A stretch of 64,000 bases of DNA. Source: Shimia gijangensis (GTDB lineage: Bacteria > Pseudomonadota > Alphaproteobacteria > Rhodobacterales > Rhodobacteraceae). The notes beneath the pieces were generated by a model. It did not search any database and was not told the origin of the DNA. It saw only the letters and a list, made by a program, of their open reading frames with translations. Shown here piece by piece: positions 9,503-19,111 of the stretch. The stretch lies in contig NZ_FQZQ01000005.1 in assembly GCF_900142085.1 (NCBI RefSeq), forward strand, positions 1 to 64,000, in the 5' to 3' direction. Both the position numbers and the translations under genes were made by a program. Each line of letters starts with the position of its first letter. Position 1 is the first letter of the stretch.

Positions 9503-11836
9503 TTACGCCCCTTTGAGCTGCTCAACAGCCATCAGAACACGTTCCGGCGTCGCGGGCGTGTCCAGACGCGGACAGGTTTTGTAATCGGCCACCGATGCCA
9601 CCGCCATCGACAGCGCCTCGAGCACTGCAATACCCAGCATAAAGGGTGGCTCGCCCACGGCTTTCGATCGTTTGATGGTCAACTCGCGGTTTTCCGACCA
9701 GTCAGCCAGATTGACGTTAAAGATGCGCGGACGATCCGAGGCCAGCGGGATCTTGTAGGTCGATGGCGCATGGGTGCGCAATGCGCCCTTGTCATCCCAC
9801 CACAGCTCTTCGGTGGTCATCCACCCCATGCCCTGAATGAACGCGCCTTCGACCTGGCCCTTGTCGAGGATCGGGTTCAGGGAATTGCCCACATCATGCA
9901 AAATATCCGTGCGATCAATGACATACTCGCCAGTCAGCGTGTCGATGCTGACCTCGGAACAGGCGGCACCATAGGCGTAGTAATAGAACGGGCGCCCCTT
10001 GCCAGCCGCACGATCCCAGTGGATTTTCGGCGTTTTGTAAAAGCCTGCCGCCGAGAGCTGAACCCTCGCCATATAGGCGCGTTTGACAAAGTCGCCAAAG
10101 GCAAAGACCTCAGATCCAACGCGCACCTGATTGGGTTGGAATTCGACCTCATCCGCCGAAACACCCCACTCTTCCACGGCAAAGGCAACAAGCCGCTCTT
10201 TGATCTGATCGCAGGCGTTCAGCGCGGCCATGCCGTTGAGGTCTGATCCGCTTGAGGCCGCCGTGGCCGATGTGTTCGGCACCTTTTCCGTTGTCGTCTT
10301 AGTGATCTTGATGGTGTCGAAATCGACCTGAAAGGCCTCCGCCACAACCTGCGCCACTTTGGTGTTGAGGCCCTGCCCCATTTCCGTACCGCCGTGGTTC
10401 AGATGGATCGAGCCATCGTTATAGACATGCACCAAAGCGCCGGCCTGATTGTACCAGGTCGCGGTGAACGAGATGCCGAATTTGACCGGTGTCAGCGCGA
10501 TGCCCTTGCGGATGATGCCACCCTTGGCGTTGTGCTCCAGAATGGCCTGTCGACGGGCCTGATACTCTGACGTGTCCTCAAGTTCGCCGATCAGGCGGTC
10601 CAGAATATTGTCTTCGACCTGCTGATGATAGGGCGTCAGGTCCCGCCCTTCGCCGCCATAAAAGTTGGCTTTGCGCACCTCAAGCGGGTCCTTGCCCAGC
10701 GCATAGGCAATCTCTTCAATCATGCGTTCGGCAGCCACCACGCCCTGTGGTCCGCCAAAGCCGCGAAAAGCCGTGTTTGAGACCGTGTTGGTCTTCATCG
10801 GCTGGCTGACCAGTTTCACATGCGGATAGAAATAGGCATTGTCGGCGTGAAACAGCGCGCGGTCCGTGACCGGGCCAGACAGGTCCGAAGACCAGCCACA
10901 GCGCGCAGCAAAGTCACCTTTGACCGCCTCGATACGGCCATCATTGTCAAAGCCGACCTCGTAATCGACGACAAAGTCATGGCGCTTGCCGGTGGCCGTC
11001 ATGTCCTGATCGCGGTCGGGGCGGATTTTCACCGGCACGTTCCACTTTTTCGCGGCCATTGCGGCAACGACACAGAACAGGTTCATCTGGCTTTCCTTGC
11101 CGCCAAATCCACCACCCATACGGCGCACATTCACCACCACGGCGTTCGACGGCACGCCCAGAACATGGGCCACCATATGCTGCGCCTCGGACGGGTGCTG
11201 GGTTGAGCAATGCACAATCACATCGTCGTCTTCGCCGGGAATGGCAAAAGCAATATGCCCTTCCAGATACATGTGATCCTGACCGCCAATGCTCATCCGA
11301 CCAGCCACGCGATTGGTGGCTTTCGGCATCTCAGCCTCAGCCGCTCCGCGTGCGAGTGTCAGATTGTCGGTGATATGAGGATACCCGGCATCCTGTGCCG
11401 CAATCGGGTCCAGCGCGTGGCGCAGGACATCGCAATCGACGACGGCCCGCTCTGCCGCCCTGCGGGCGTTGTCGCGGGTGTCGGCAACCACGGCAAACAG
11501 CGGCTGGCCGTGGAATTCGATCTTCTCGGTCGGAAACACCGGCTCGTCATTGCGGCCCGTGGGGCTGACGTCATTGTGGCCGGGAATGTCTGCGGCGGTC
11601 AGCACGCCGACCACACCGGGGGCGGCGCGTACAGCCTCAAGGTCTATGCCGTTCAGCGTGGCATGCGCCACGTTCGACACGCCAAGATAGGCATGCAGCG
11701 TGCCGATGGGTTCGGGGATATCGTCGGTGTATTCCGCTCGCCCCGAGACATGTTTGATGGCGCTGTCATGGCGCAGATCGGTGTTTACGCCACCTTTGAT
11801 AGACGCGGATTGTGTCATGTTTTTTCCCATCGTCAT
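9503..11836 (-). CDS. xdhB: Xanthine dehydrogenase, molybdopterin-binding subunit XdhB
   Basis: The 777-residue large subunit oxidises hypoxanthine and xanthine to urate at a molybdopterin centre. It opens with HVSGRAEYTDDIPEP and contains the molybdopterin motif RRMGGGFGGKES and a C-terminal KAVGEPPFMLG segment with the catalytic-glutamate loop. The start overlaps the xdhA stop as ATGA, which suggests translational coupling. Confidence 0.96.
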   Translation of the reverse strand: MTMGKNMTQSASIKGGVNTDLRHDSAIKHVSGRAEYTDDIPEPIGTLHAYLGVSNVAHATLNGIDLEAVRAAPGVVGVLTAADIPGHNDVSPTGRNDEPVFPTEKIEFHGQPLFAVVADTRDNARRAAERAVVDCDVLRHALDPIAAQDAGYPHITDNLTLARGAAEAEMPKATNRVAGRMSIGGQDHMYLEGHIAFAIPGEDDDVIVHCSTQHPSEAQHMVAHVLGVPSNAVVVNVRRMGGGFGGKESQMNLFCVVAAMAAKKWNVPVKIRPDRDQDMTATGKRHDFVVDYEVGFDNDGRIEAVKGDFAARCGWSSDLSGPVTDRALFHADNAYFYPHVKLVSQPMKTNTVSNTAFRGFGGPQGVVAAERMIEEIAYALGKDPLEVRKANFYGGEGRDLTPYHQQVEDNILDRLIGELEDTSEYQARRQAILEHNAKGGIIRKGIALTPVKFGISFTATWYNQAGALVHVYNDGSIHLNHGGTEMGQGLNTKVAQVVAEAFQVDFDTIKITKTTTEKVPNTSATAASSGSDLNGMAALNACDQIKERLVAFAVEEWGVSADEVEFQPNQVRVGSEVFAFGDFVKRAYMARVQLSAAGFYKTPKIHWDRAAGKGRPFYYYAYGAACSEVSIDTLTGEYVIDRTDILHDVGNSLNPILDKGQVEGAFIQGMGWMTTEELWWDDKGALRTHAPSTYKIPLASDRPRIFNVNLADWSENRELTIKRSKAVGEPPFMLGIAVLEALSMAVASVADYKTCPRLDTPATPERVLMAVEQLKGA

Positions 11837-13287
11837 GCGCTCAGCCGGGCGGTGTCATCGCCATTTTGTTCCAACCAGAATCGGCGCAGCAGGTTTTGCG
11901 CCACTTTCAGGCGGTATTCAGCGCTGGCGCGCCAATCAGTCAGCGGGGCGAAATCCTGTGTCAGAGCTTGTGCGGCAGCCTCAAAACTTGCCTCGGCCAT
12001 CGCTTGCCCAACAAGCGCGGCTTCGGCCTGCGCGGCCCGTTTCGGTGTTGCCGCCATGCCACCAAAAGCCAGGCGCGCCGCAACGATCCTGCCATTCTCA
12101 ACCTCAACCGCGAGCCCTACGGCAACCGATGAGATGTCTTCGTCGCGACGTTTCGAAATCTTATAGGCCGCGTGACGCCAGTCGCCTTGCGAAACGGGAA
12201 TATGGATCTCTTCGACAAAATCCCCGGCAACCCGATCCTGTTTGCCGTAGGCGACAAAGAAGTCTTGCAATGCGACCTGACGGCGCTCAGCCCCACGGCG
12301 CAGGGTGATCGACGCATTCAGCGCGATCAAAACTGGCGGTGTGTCTCCAATAGGTGATCCATTCGCGATATTGCCGCCAATTGTCCCCATGTTGCGCACC
12401 TGCCACCCAGCGATACGCGACCAGTACTCGGCCAGATGCGGGAAGGCAGAGGTCAATGTTTCTTCGGCTTCGGAATAGCTGACACCGGCACCCAAACGTA
12501 TACGATCCGCATCGGAATTTATGGACTTTAGGTCATCCATTAGCCCGATAAAAATCGCGGGGCCAATCGGGCGCAGAAACTTTGTCACCCAAAGGCCCAC
12601 ATCCGTTGCGCCTGCCACGATGGTTGCATTTGGGTTAGCAACCAGAACTTCAGCAAGATCATCAACAGATGCCGGAATAATTGCACGGTTGTCGTCCGGG
12701 CCCGCTTCAACCCGAGAGCCATCACTCAGCGCATTTAGTTTTGCAGCAACAACGGCGCGTTCCTGCACCAAAAAATCTGACGCGGGCGTGCCGTAGCGGC
12801 TGATGGCATGCGCGGCACGAATGATAGGGGCATAGCCCGTACAACGGCAAAGGTTGCCTTGCAGAGCCGTTTCAATCTGATGTTCCGAAGGCTCTGGCAC
12901 TTCCATCCAAAGTGCGTAAAGCGACATTACAAAACCAGGGGTACAAAACCCGCATTGGCTGCCGTGCTCTTCAACCATGGCCTGCTGCACAGGGTGCAAC
13001 GCGCCATCTTTGCCGCGCAGATGCTCAATCGTGACCACATGGCAGCCATCAACCGAAGCAAGGAACCGGATACACGCATTCACAGCTTCATAGCGCATTT
13101 GCCCTTCGTGAAGACGCCCCACCAGCACAGTGCAAGCCCCACAGTCGCCTTCGGCGCAACCTTCTTTGGTGCCGGTCAGACGCTGATCAAGGCGCAGAAA
13201 ATCCAAAAGCGTGTTTGACGCCCCAAGATCGGAGATAGAGATATCCCTGTCGTTCAACAGAAAGCGGATTTCGCTGCGGACGCCCAT
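11833..13287 (-). CDS. xdhA: Xanthine dehydrogenase, iron-sulfur/FAD subunit XdhA
   Basis: The 484-residue small subunit carries two [2Fe-2S] centres and FAD, passing electrons from the molybdenum site to NAD. The first cluster uses C44, C49, C52 and C72 (GCAEGDCGACTV), the second C112, C115, C147 and C149 (CGFCTPG and CRCTGY). The FAD domain follows, with NGSPIGDTPPVL. A GGAGGAA site lies just before the start. It is the first gene of the purine operon. Confidence 0.96.
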   Translation of the reverse strand: MGVRSEIRFLLNDRDISISDLGASNTLLDFLRLDQRLTGTKEGCAEGDCGACTVLVGRLHEGQMRYEAVNACIRFLASVDGCHVVTIEHLRGKDGALHPVQQAMVEEHGSQCGFCTPGFVMSLYALWMEVPEPSEHQIETALQGNLCRCTGYAPIIRAAHAISRYGTPASDFLVQERAVVAAKLNALSDGSRVEAGPDDNRAIIPASVDDLAEVLVANPNATIVAGATDVGLWVTKFLRPIGPAIFIGLMDDLKSINSDADRIRLGAGVSYSEAEETLTSAFPHLAEYWSRIAGWQVRNMGTIGGNIANGSPIGDTPPVLIALNASITLRRGAERRQVALQDFFVAYGKQDRVAGDFVEEIHIPVSQGDWRHAAYKISKRRDEDISSVAVGLAVEVENGRIVAARLAFGGMAATPKRAAQAEAALVGQAMAEASFEAAAQALTQDFAPLTDWRASAEYRLKVAQNLLRRFWLEQNGDDTARLSA

Positions 13288-13387
13288 TATATTCCTCCGA
13301 TGGCTAGTGGCAGTGCGGACAAGATTGCACTCTACTCTTTGTGGCTTTTATTGAAAATGCAAACAGTCCAGATTCTCTCTCTTGGAA

Positions 13388-13409
13388 TATTTGATAATCA
13401 GTATTTGAT
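13388..13409. promoter_or_regulatory. Direct repeat upstream of xdhA
   Basis: TATTTGAT occurs at 13388-13395 and again at 13402-13409, a 14-bp period, with a small palindrome TGATAATCA at 13392-13400 between and overlapping them. It lies about 100 bp upstream of xdhA in an AT-rich gap. It may be an operator or upstream promoter element; no regulator can be assigned. Confidence 0.35.
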
Positions 13410-13432
13410 TTATGACGCCACGACCTTAACCG

Positions 13433-14035
13433 CTAGACAATGTTCGGTAAAAGCAAATGCAGATGCCCCAATGCCCGCTCTTGTGCATCTTGTGGCGTTA
13501 CCTTCTCGCCTTGCAAATGCATCTGCAACCAAAGCCCATCAATAAAACAATCGATAGATTGGGCCAGAATCTCAGGGTTTTCCGAAGGGACTAACGCCCG
13601 ACAGGTATCGATCATCGCATCGGTCCGCTGGCGTTCGGCATCCCGACAGAAGTCATCATACCAGTTGTGGGCATTTCCTTCGCCCCAAAAAGCAAACCAC
13701 AGCGCTAACTGCTGCGGGGAACATATGCTGGGATCAAAGTCAGCACGCACCAATCCTGTGATGCGCTCCGCCGGATTGATAAGATCAAGCGCGGGCTGCC
13801 AAAGTTGCATGTAGTCTTCAATCAGATGACGGCAGGTGGCATTCAGCAGGCCCGATTTGGACTTGAAGTGAAACACAAGAACGCCCTGGCTGACGCCCGC
13901 GCGGTCCGCCACCTTCGCCAGCGTTGTGCCACTTAGCCCCTGCATGGCCACAACCTCGACCACGGAAGTTAAGATACGCGCCTTCATCCGGCGGCTGGTA
14001 GGGGAGTCTGTCTCATTCGTCACAACTTGGTCCAT
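13433..14035 (-). CDS. BetI-like TetR-family repressor (first of two paralogues)
   Basis: The 200-residue regulator has a TetR helix-turn-helix at about 20-65 (TTLAKVADRAGVSQGVLVFHFKSKSGLL) and the BetI-like ligand-domain stretch LALWFAFWGE. It is divergent from mttB1, with a palindrome of the TTGAGC type between them, so it probably represses mttB1 and itself. It shares stretches such as ADFD...LWFAFWGE with the regulator at 30912-31559. Its natural ligand is probably a quaternary amine or betaine; this is inferred from family and context. Confidence 0.9.
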   Translation of the reverse strand: MDQVVTNETDSPTSRRMKARILTSVVEVVAMQGLSGTTLAKVADRAGVSQGVLVFHFKSKSGLLNATCRHLIEDYMQLWQPALDLINPAERITGLVRADFDPSICSPQQLALWFAFWGEGNAHNWYDDFCRDAERQRTDAMIDTCRALVPSENPEILAQSIDCFIDGLWLQMHLQGEKVTPQDAQERALGHLHLLLPNIV

Positions 14036-14076
14036 ATCCAGACAATACCATCAACCTCGGGCTCTTCGCAACTTTT

Positions 14077-14092
14077 TTGAGCGTGCGCTCAG
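14077..14092. promoter_or_regulatory. TTGAGCG-type palindrome, TetR1/mttB1 promoter
   Basis: TTGAGCGTGCGCTCAG contains the palindrome TGAGCG-TG-CGCTCA (14078-14091), a version of the TTGAGCGCTCAA element with two extra central bases. It lies between the divergent BetI-like repressor and mttB1. BetI proteins are known to bind TTGA-CG-TCAA type palindromes. Confidence 0.65.
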
Positions 14093-14160
14093 TTAAATTT
14101 GACTAATCACTCAGTTTTCTGCTAAAGCACCTCCAAACGCCAAGTAACAGGACAAATGCC

Positions 14161-15729
14161 ATGACCTCTCGCCCTTCCAGAACCCGTCGCGCCGGTGGCC
14201 GTGCTGCACGCGTCGCGATGCGTGAAGATACCAGGGACGAAACACGCCAAGCGGTTCGCGCAGGTCTTGAGGGCGGAACATACAACCCGCTGAGCGATCA
14301 TGATCTGCGATCAATCCACAAAGCAGCACTGGATATTCTGGCGGATGTGGGCATTGGCGATGCCACAGACGAAGTAATTGAGCTGGCCACCGAACAGGGC
14401 TGTTTCGTGAACGCACACGGGCGGCTCAGCTTTCCTCATGCGCTGGTAGAGGACCTTCTCACCAAAGCTGCCCGCGAATACACGGTCTACAGCCGCGATC
14501 CGATGCATGCGGACGTGCATGTCGGAGGCAACAAGGTCAATTATTGCACAAGTGGCGAGGCTGTTTCGATCTTGGATTATGAATCCCGGAGCTATCGCCC
14601 CTCAACCCTAATCGACCTCTACGACACCGCGCGGGTTGTTGATGCCCTGCCCAACATTCACCAGTTCGGCCAGACCGTGGTTCCGACCGAGCTGGTTGAC
14701 CTTTATGAGCATGACATCAACGTGGTTTATGCGGTTTTGGCGGGTACGACCAAACCTGTCGAGCACACATTCAATACAGTCGAATCGATCCCTCACGCGC
14801 TTGAAATGTACGCTATGGTGGCCGGCGGCGAAGACAAATTCCGTGAGCGTCCCTTTGTCAGCTTCGGTGGCTGCCCGATCGTTTCGCCTTTGCGTTTCGC
14901 GCAGGAAAACTTGGATGTTCTGGTCACTACCAGTCGCCTCGGCCTTGTGAACGACATTGCAATCGCTCCTCAATCCGGGGCAACGGCCCCGTCTTTCCTC
15001 GCCGGTGCTCTTGTTCAGGTCACGGCTGAGGCTCTGGCCTGTCTTTGTGTGGTCAACATGGTCAACCCCGGCTGCCCAATGTCTTTTGCGGCCTGGCCCT
15101 TTGCGGTTGATCTGCGCACAGGTGCCTTTGCAGGCGGATCGGCAGAAGTCGCCGTGTCCATGGCCGCCGTTGCACAGATTGGTCGTTTTTACGACCTGCC
15201 GACAACCGTTGCAGCATCCATGTCAGACGCCAAAATGCCTGACGCGCAGATGGGTTATGAAAAGGGCATCACATCCGTGGTCGCAGGCCTTGCGGGGGCC
15301 AACCGTGTTCTAGAATCTGCGGGCATGATGGCCAGCCTGATGGGCTGCTCGTTCGAAGCTTTGGTGATCGACAATGACATGCTGGGCATGGCCCAACGGG
15401 TTGTGCGCGGCATTGAAGTCAGCGACGAAACCCTAAGCGTCGACACCATCAAAGCCGCTGTGTTGGGAGATGGGCATTATTTGGGGGCCGGTGACACATT
15501 GAAATCCATGAAAACTGAATACGTCTATCCAGCGACCGCAGATCGGTCCTCTCAACAGGTATGGATCGCAGAAGGCGCAAAAACCATGGATGAACGTGCC
15601 CACGAAGCCGCAGGAAAACTGCTGGCCGAACATTTCGTCAACGCCATCCCGGCAGATGTGGACAAAGCAATCCGGGAAAGGTTCCCGATCAAATTGCCAA
15701 AGAACCGGATGGCCCCGAGGGTTGCTTAA
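14161..15729 (+). CDS. MttB-family methylamine/betaine methyltransferase (mttB1)
   Basis: The 522-residue protein belongs to the trimethylamine:corrinoid methyltransferase superfamily and is expected to remove a methyl group from a quaternary amine. The frame has no in-frame stop, so it is a non-pyrrolysine member, like the glycine betaine enzyme MtgB. An arginine-rich tail (residues 3-20, RPSRTRRAGGRAAR) precedes the TIM-barrel region, as is common in Rhodobacterales copies. An AGGA site lies eight bases before the ATG. Its end overlaps the convergent mttB2 by four bases. No corrinoid protein is encoded nearby, so the methyl acceptor is unknown. Confidence 0.9.
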   Translation: MTSRPSRTRRAGGRAARVAMREDTRDETRQAVRAGLEGGTYNPLSDHDLRSIHKAALDILADVGIGDATDEVIELATEQGCFVNAHGRLSFPHALVEDLLTKAAREYTVYSRDPMHADVHVGGNKVNYCTSGEAVSILDYESRSYRPSTLIDLYDTARVVDALPNIHQFGQTVVPTELVDLYEHDINVVYAVLAGTTKPVEHTFNTVESIPHALEMYAMVAGGEDKFRERPFVSFGGCPIVSPLRFAQENLDVLVTTSRLGLVNDIAIAPQSGATAPSFLAGALVQVTAEALACLCVVNMVNPGCPMSFAAWPFAVDLRTGAFAGGSAEVAVSMAAVAQIGRFYDLPTTVAASMSDAKMPDAQMGYEKGITSVVAGLAGANRVLESAGMMASLMGCSFEALVIDNDMLGMAQRVVRGIEVSDETLSVDTIKAAVLGDGHYLGAGDTLKSMKTEYVYPATADRSSQQVWIAEGAKTMDERAHEAAGKLLAEHFVNAIPADVDKAIRERFPIKLPKNRMAPRVA

Positions 15730-17219
15730 CCCTCGCGGAACCGCGCCAAAACATCTTTCGCAACCTGCATCACGGCTTCGTCCGGAGCGGCGGGCGGCGG
15801 GGCTTTGCGGCGCTCGGCGAGATCCAGTGCAATTCGTTCAAACAGATCCTGATCTGGCAAGCCCCCATTGCTAAGAGGGATGTTCGGGCCAAGATAGCGC
15901 GAGTTCCAAACTTGCGTGCGGCAGTTATCAACCGTGTGCTGTTCTGCCAAATACTGTCCCTTGGGGCCAAGGCTATCGATCAGGTCCGTGCCAATCTGTT
16001 CATCGGTGACAGATACCCCTTCCCACATCTTGCGCAACATTCCGGCCTGATCATCGCTGAACAACAACGCCACTTCGGAAAACGTGAGCCCCTGATCCAG
16101 CGAACCGAGATAGTCGACGGTCGCGGGGCGGTGGTAAAAGATGTTCATGGTGCTGGCAGACAGCTCCCACACGGCATCCTGATTGAACCGACGCGCTACT
16201 GTGCATCCACCTGAGGCCGTCAGCGACGGAAACCCCAAGGAACGCCGCACTTGCGCCGCCGCCATGTCGCCCATCGACATCTGCGAGAAACTGCCAATCG
16301 CACCAGTGGCAGGCTCCATAAAGAAAACGTCTGACCCGCCCATGCAAAAGCTGCCCTCGACGGCCAGCTGCCCCAAAACGATGGCGGCAAAATCTGTCAT
16401 CAGACAATGCACCAGACAGCCGGCCAATGTGATTGGCGAAGAGGCACCACCAATAGAGAGCGTTCCAACGCCAACCGGCACCCCTGCCCGCACAGCTGAC
16501 AGAATCTGATCAATGTGGATTTGCGCAAAGCTCACCGGCAATGGCGTCACCAGATGAAAGAAGTACGGCTTGTCACGCAGCGCATCGGCACTGCCCCGCA
16601 CTGCGGTGGCCATCTCAATCACCGCATCAAGCGAAACAGGATACTCGCAAAGATACTCCAGAGGCTTGGTTGTGTTTTCCATCATGCAGAGGAATTCGTC
16701 GATTTCTCCATGGATGGTCGAATCTGCCACGTTTTTGACTGACACACAGATCATGTCGATGTTCGGTAGCCCGTCTGACAGACGGGTTATGGCGGCAAGG
16801 TCCTCGCGGGTCGAAGGCCGGGGTTCGCCGGTGGCATCATCATAAACACCAATGTTGGTCATGCCCGGCATGAAGATCGTGTTTTCGTTGTCAATCGTGA
16901 CCGGGTTTTCGCCGTTGCGATCATAAAGAACAGTTTTGCGCGCCACGGTTTCCAAAGCGCGCTGGGTCACAGCCTCGGGAATTTTCACGATCCCGTCGTC
17001 TCCCAACGTGCACCCAGCATCGCGTAACAGATCATCCGCCTCTGTACCCGGTTCGAACACAATCCCGGAACTCGCCATCAACGAAATCGCCGTGCCGATC
17101 ACCTTGGTCACTTCGGAATCACTTAACGGCCCGTAGGCAGGCGTCGCCCCAAAATGTCGGGTGCTGGGACGCACATTTTCCTGAGTTTCGGGTTGTTTCC
17201 GTGTACGACCGCGACGCAT
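15726..17219 (-). CDS. MttB-family methylamine/betaine methyltransferase (mttB2)
   Basis: Second MttB paralogue, 497 residues, also without an internal stop and so not pyrrolysine-containing. It begins MRRGRTRKQPETQ, a shorter basic tail than mttB1, followed by a typical GPLSDSEVTKVI entry to the barrel. AAAGGA lies six bases before the start. It is transcribed away from the ABC transporter genes, with a perfect TTGAGCGCTCAA palindrome in the shared promoter, so it is likely co-regulated with them. The low visible identity to mttB1 suggests a different substrate or a hetero-complex. Confidence 0.9.
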   Translation of the reverse strand: MRRGRTRKQPETQENVRPSTRHFGATPAYGPLSDSEVTKVIGTAISLMASSGIVFEPGTEADDLLRDAGCTLGDDGIVKIPEAVTQRALETVARKTVLYDRNGENPVTIDNENTIFMPGMTNIGVYDDATGEPRPSTREDLAAITRLSDGLPNIDMICVSVKNVADSTIHGEIDEFLCMMENTTKPLEYLCEYPVSLDAVIEMATAVRGSADALRDKPYFFHLVTPLPVSFAQIHIDQILSAVRAGVPVGVGTLSIGGASSPITLAGCLVHCLMTDFAAIVLGQLAVEGSFCMGGSDVFFMEPATGAIGSFSQMSMGDMAAAQVRRSLGFPSLTASGGCTVARRFNQDAVWELSASTMNIFYHRPATVDYLGSLDQGLTFSEVALLFSDDQAGMLRKMWEGVSVTDEQIGTDLIDSLGPKGQYLAEQHTVDNCRTQVWNSRYLGPNIPLSNGGLPDQDLFERIALDLAERRKAPPPAAPDEAVMQVAKDVLARFREG

Positions 17220-17297
17220 TGCAGTTCCTTTTATTTAGATTTCAAAGGGCTTTAACGGAAAATAGCAGCAAAATGGGTCTTGTCGCAAATAGTTTTA

Positions 17298-17309
17298 TTG
17301 AGCGCTCAA
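17298..17309. promoter_or_regulatory. TTGAGCGCTCAA palindrome, mttB2/ABC promoter
   Basis: Perfect 12-bp palindrome TTGAGCGCTCAA in the gap between mttB2 and the ABC permease, embedded in AT-rich flanks (TTTTA on the left, ATAAAA on the right) that nearly extend the symmetry. It probably serves as operator for one or both BetI-like TetR proteins. Confidence 0.75.
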
Positions 17310-17417
17310 ATAAAATTTGTTAGGACACACCCAAAGAAATGTGGCAGGAAAAGACTTGTGCAAAGCAATTTGCCATGCCTCGAATGAGAACTTGGTCCAC
17401 GAAACAAGGACACCGAA

Positions 17418-18284
17418 ATGGGAATGACACTCGACAAAGAGGCCCGACAGGGACTCACACTGCTCAGTCCAACAGCCCTTTACGCGTTGTTGATGCTGGC
17501 AGCCCCTTTGGCGATGGTGGTGACATTTAGCTTCTGGACACAGAACTATCTGGACATCGAGACTACACTGACGCTGGACAACTACCGCGAAGCCTGGAGC
17601 AAGCCGATCTATCAGGTTTTGATGATTCGGTCGCTGAAGATTTCGCTGCTGGTCACTGTTGTGACGGTCGTTCTGGCCTTTCCCATCGCCTATTTCCTGT
17701 CGTTTCACGTCAAAAACCGCAAAGCGCTGTGGCTGTTCCTGATCACTGTACCTTTCTGGACCAGCTACCTGCTGCGCGTCTTCCTTTGGAAAGTGATCCT
17801 TGGTTATAACGGCGTTTTGAACACGGCCCTGATGGAACTCGGTCTGATTGCCGAGCCGCTGACCTTTATCCTGTACAACGCGAATGCTGTGGTTTTGACG
17901 CTGGCCCACGCATGGGCTCCGTTTGCGATCCTGCCGATTTTCGTCGCGTTGGAAAAGATTGACCGATCGCTTCTGGAAGCCGCCGAAGATCTGGGCGACG
18001 GTCCTGTGCGCCGGTTCTTCCGCATCACGTTGCCTCTGGCTATGCCAGGCGTGATTGCGTCAACTCTGATCGTGCTGATCCCGACTGTGGGCGACTTTAT
18101 TACCCCTAAACTCGTCGGAGGTACCGACGGATTGATGATTGCGAACATGATCCAGATTCAGTTTGGCAAAGCCAATAACGCGCCTCTTGGGGCGGCCTTG
18201 GCAGTGTCATCAATGATGATCGTCGCCGTTATCAGCTTGATAATTTATGCCGCAGGTAAGAAATTTGGAGGGAGAGTGCAATGA
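17418..18284 (+). CDS. ABC transporter permease, PotB-like
   Basis: Inner-membrane permease of 288 residues with about six hydrophobic segments and the EAA loop near residue 190 (EAAEDLGDGPVRRFFRITLPLAMPG), which contacts the ATPase. It belongs to the spermidine/putrescine-type family. It is first in an operon of permease, permease, ATPase and methyltransferase, and its stop overlaps the next start (ATGA). Given the neighbours, the cargo is probably a methylated amine or betaine rather than a plain polyamine. Confidence 0.92.
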   Translation: MGMTLDKEARQGLTLLSPTALYALLMLAAPLAMVVTFSFWTQNYLDIETTLTLDNYREAWSKPIYQVLMIRSLKISLLVTVVTVVLAFPIAYFLSFHVKNRKALWLFLITVPFWTSYLLRVFLWKVILGYNGVLNTALMELGLIAEPLTFILYNANAVVLTLAHAWAPFAILPIFVALEKIDRSLLEAAEDLGDGPVRRFFRITLPLAMPGVIASTLIVLIPTVGDFITPKLVGGTDGLMIANMIQIQFGKANNAPLGAALAVSSMMIVAVISLIIYAAGKKFGGRVQ

Positions 18285-19111
18285 GTTCGCTTAGCAAATA
18301 CCTCTCAGGCAAATGGCTGACCGTCTACGCGGTAGTCTACATGTTATTCTTGTACGCACCGGTTTTCTTGCTACCAATGTTTGCCTTTAACGACGCAACC
18401 ATCATTTCGTTTCCACTTCAGGGCTTTACAACCAAATGGTTCGACGTGCTTTGGGAGACCCAGGCCCTTCATGGGGCCGTGCGAAACAGCGCAACGGTGG
18501 CCATCTCAACCGCTGTGATCAGCACCATTCTTGGGGCTTGCGCCGCGCGGGCTTCTGCACGCTACCGCTTTCCGGGCAAGCGCCCGGTTATGGGGTTCAT
18601 TATGCTGCCGCTGGTGCTGCCCGAGATTATTGTGGCCGTATCGCTGCTGGTCCTGTTGATGCAGCTCGGCATGTCCCTGTCACTCTGGACGGTAGTCGCC
18701 GGTCACGTGCTGATCTGCACGCCATTTTCCATCGCCATTCTGAGTTCAGCTTTTCAGGGCCTCGACAACAGTCTGGAAGAGGCCTCTTTCGACCTGGGAG
18801 AAAGCCGCTGGGGCACGTTCCGGCGCGTCATCTTGCCTTTGGTCATGCCCGGCGTGGTGTCCAGCCTGTTGATCTGCTTCACCATCTCGTTGGATGAATT
18901 CATCATCGCGTTTTTCCTGACCGGCACGGATGTCACCCTGCCCGTCTATATCTGGAGCCAGTTGCGCTTCCCGACAAAACTGCCCTCGGTCATGGCCCTG
19001 GGCACCATCTTGCTGGCTCTGTCCGTGGTTCTTCTGATCCTCGCGGAATGGTTCCGCCGTCGTGCGGCTAAGAAACAGGGCATTGAGGCTTCGGCCGGAG
19101 GATTTATGTAA
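18281..19111 (+). CDS. ABC transporter permease, PotC-like
   Basis: Second permease of the same importer, 276 residues, with about six membrane segments and an EAA loop near residue 166 (EEASFDLGESRWGTFRRVILPL). It pairs with the PotB-like protein to form the membrane channel. Its stop shares one base with the ATPase start (TAATG), so the operon is translated as a coupled unit. Confidence 0.92.
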   Translation: MSSLSKYLSGKWLTVYAVVYMLFLYAPVFLLPMFAFNDATIISFPLQGFTTKWFDVLWETQALHGAVRNSATVAISTAVISTILGACAARASARYRFPGKRPVMGFIMLPLVLPEIIVAVSLLVLLMQLGMSLSLWTVVAGHVLICTPFSIAILSSAFQGLDNSLEEASFDLGESRWGTFRRVILPLVMPGVVSSLLICFTISLDEFIIAFFLTGTDVTLPVYIWSQLRFPTKLPSVMALGTILLALSVVLLILAEWFRRRAAKKQGIEASAGGFM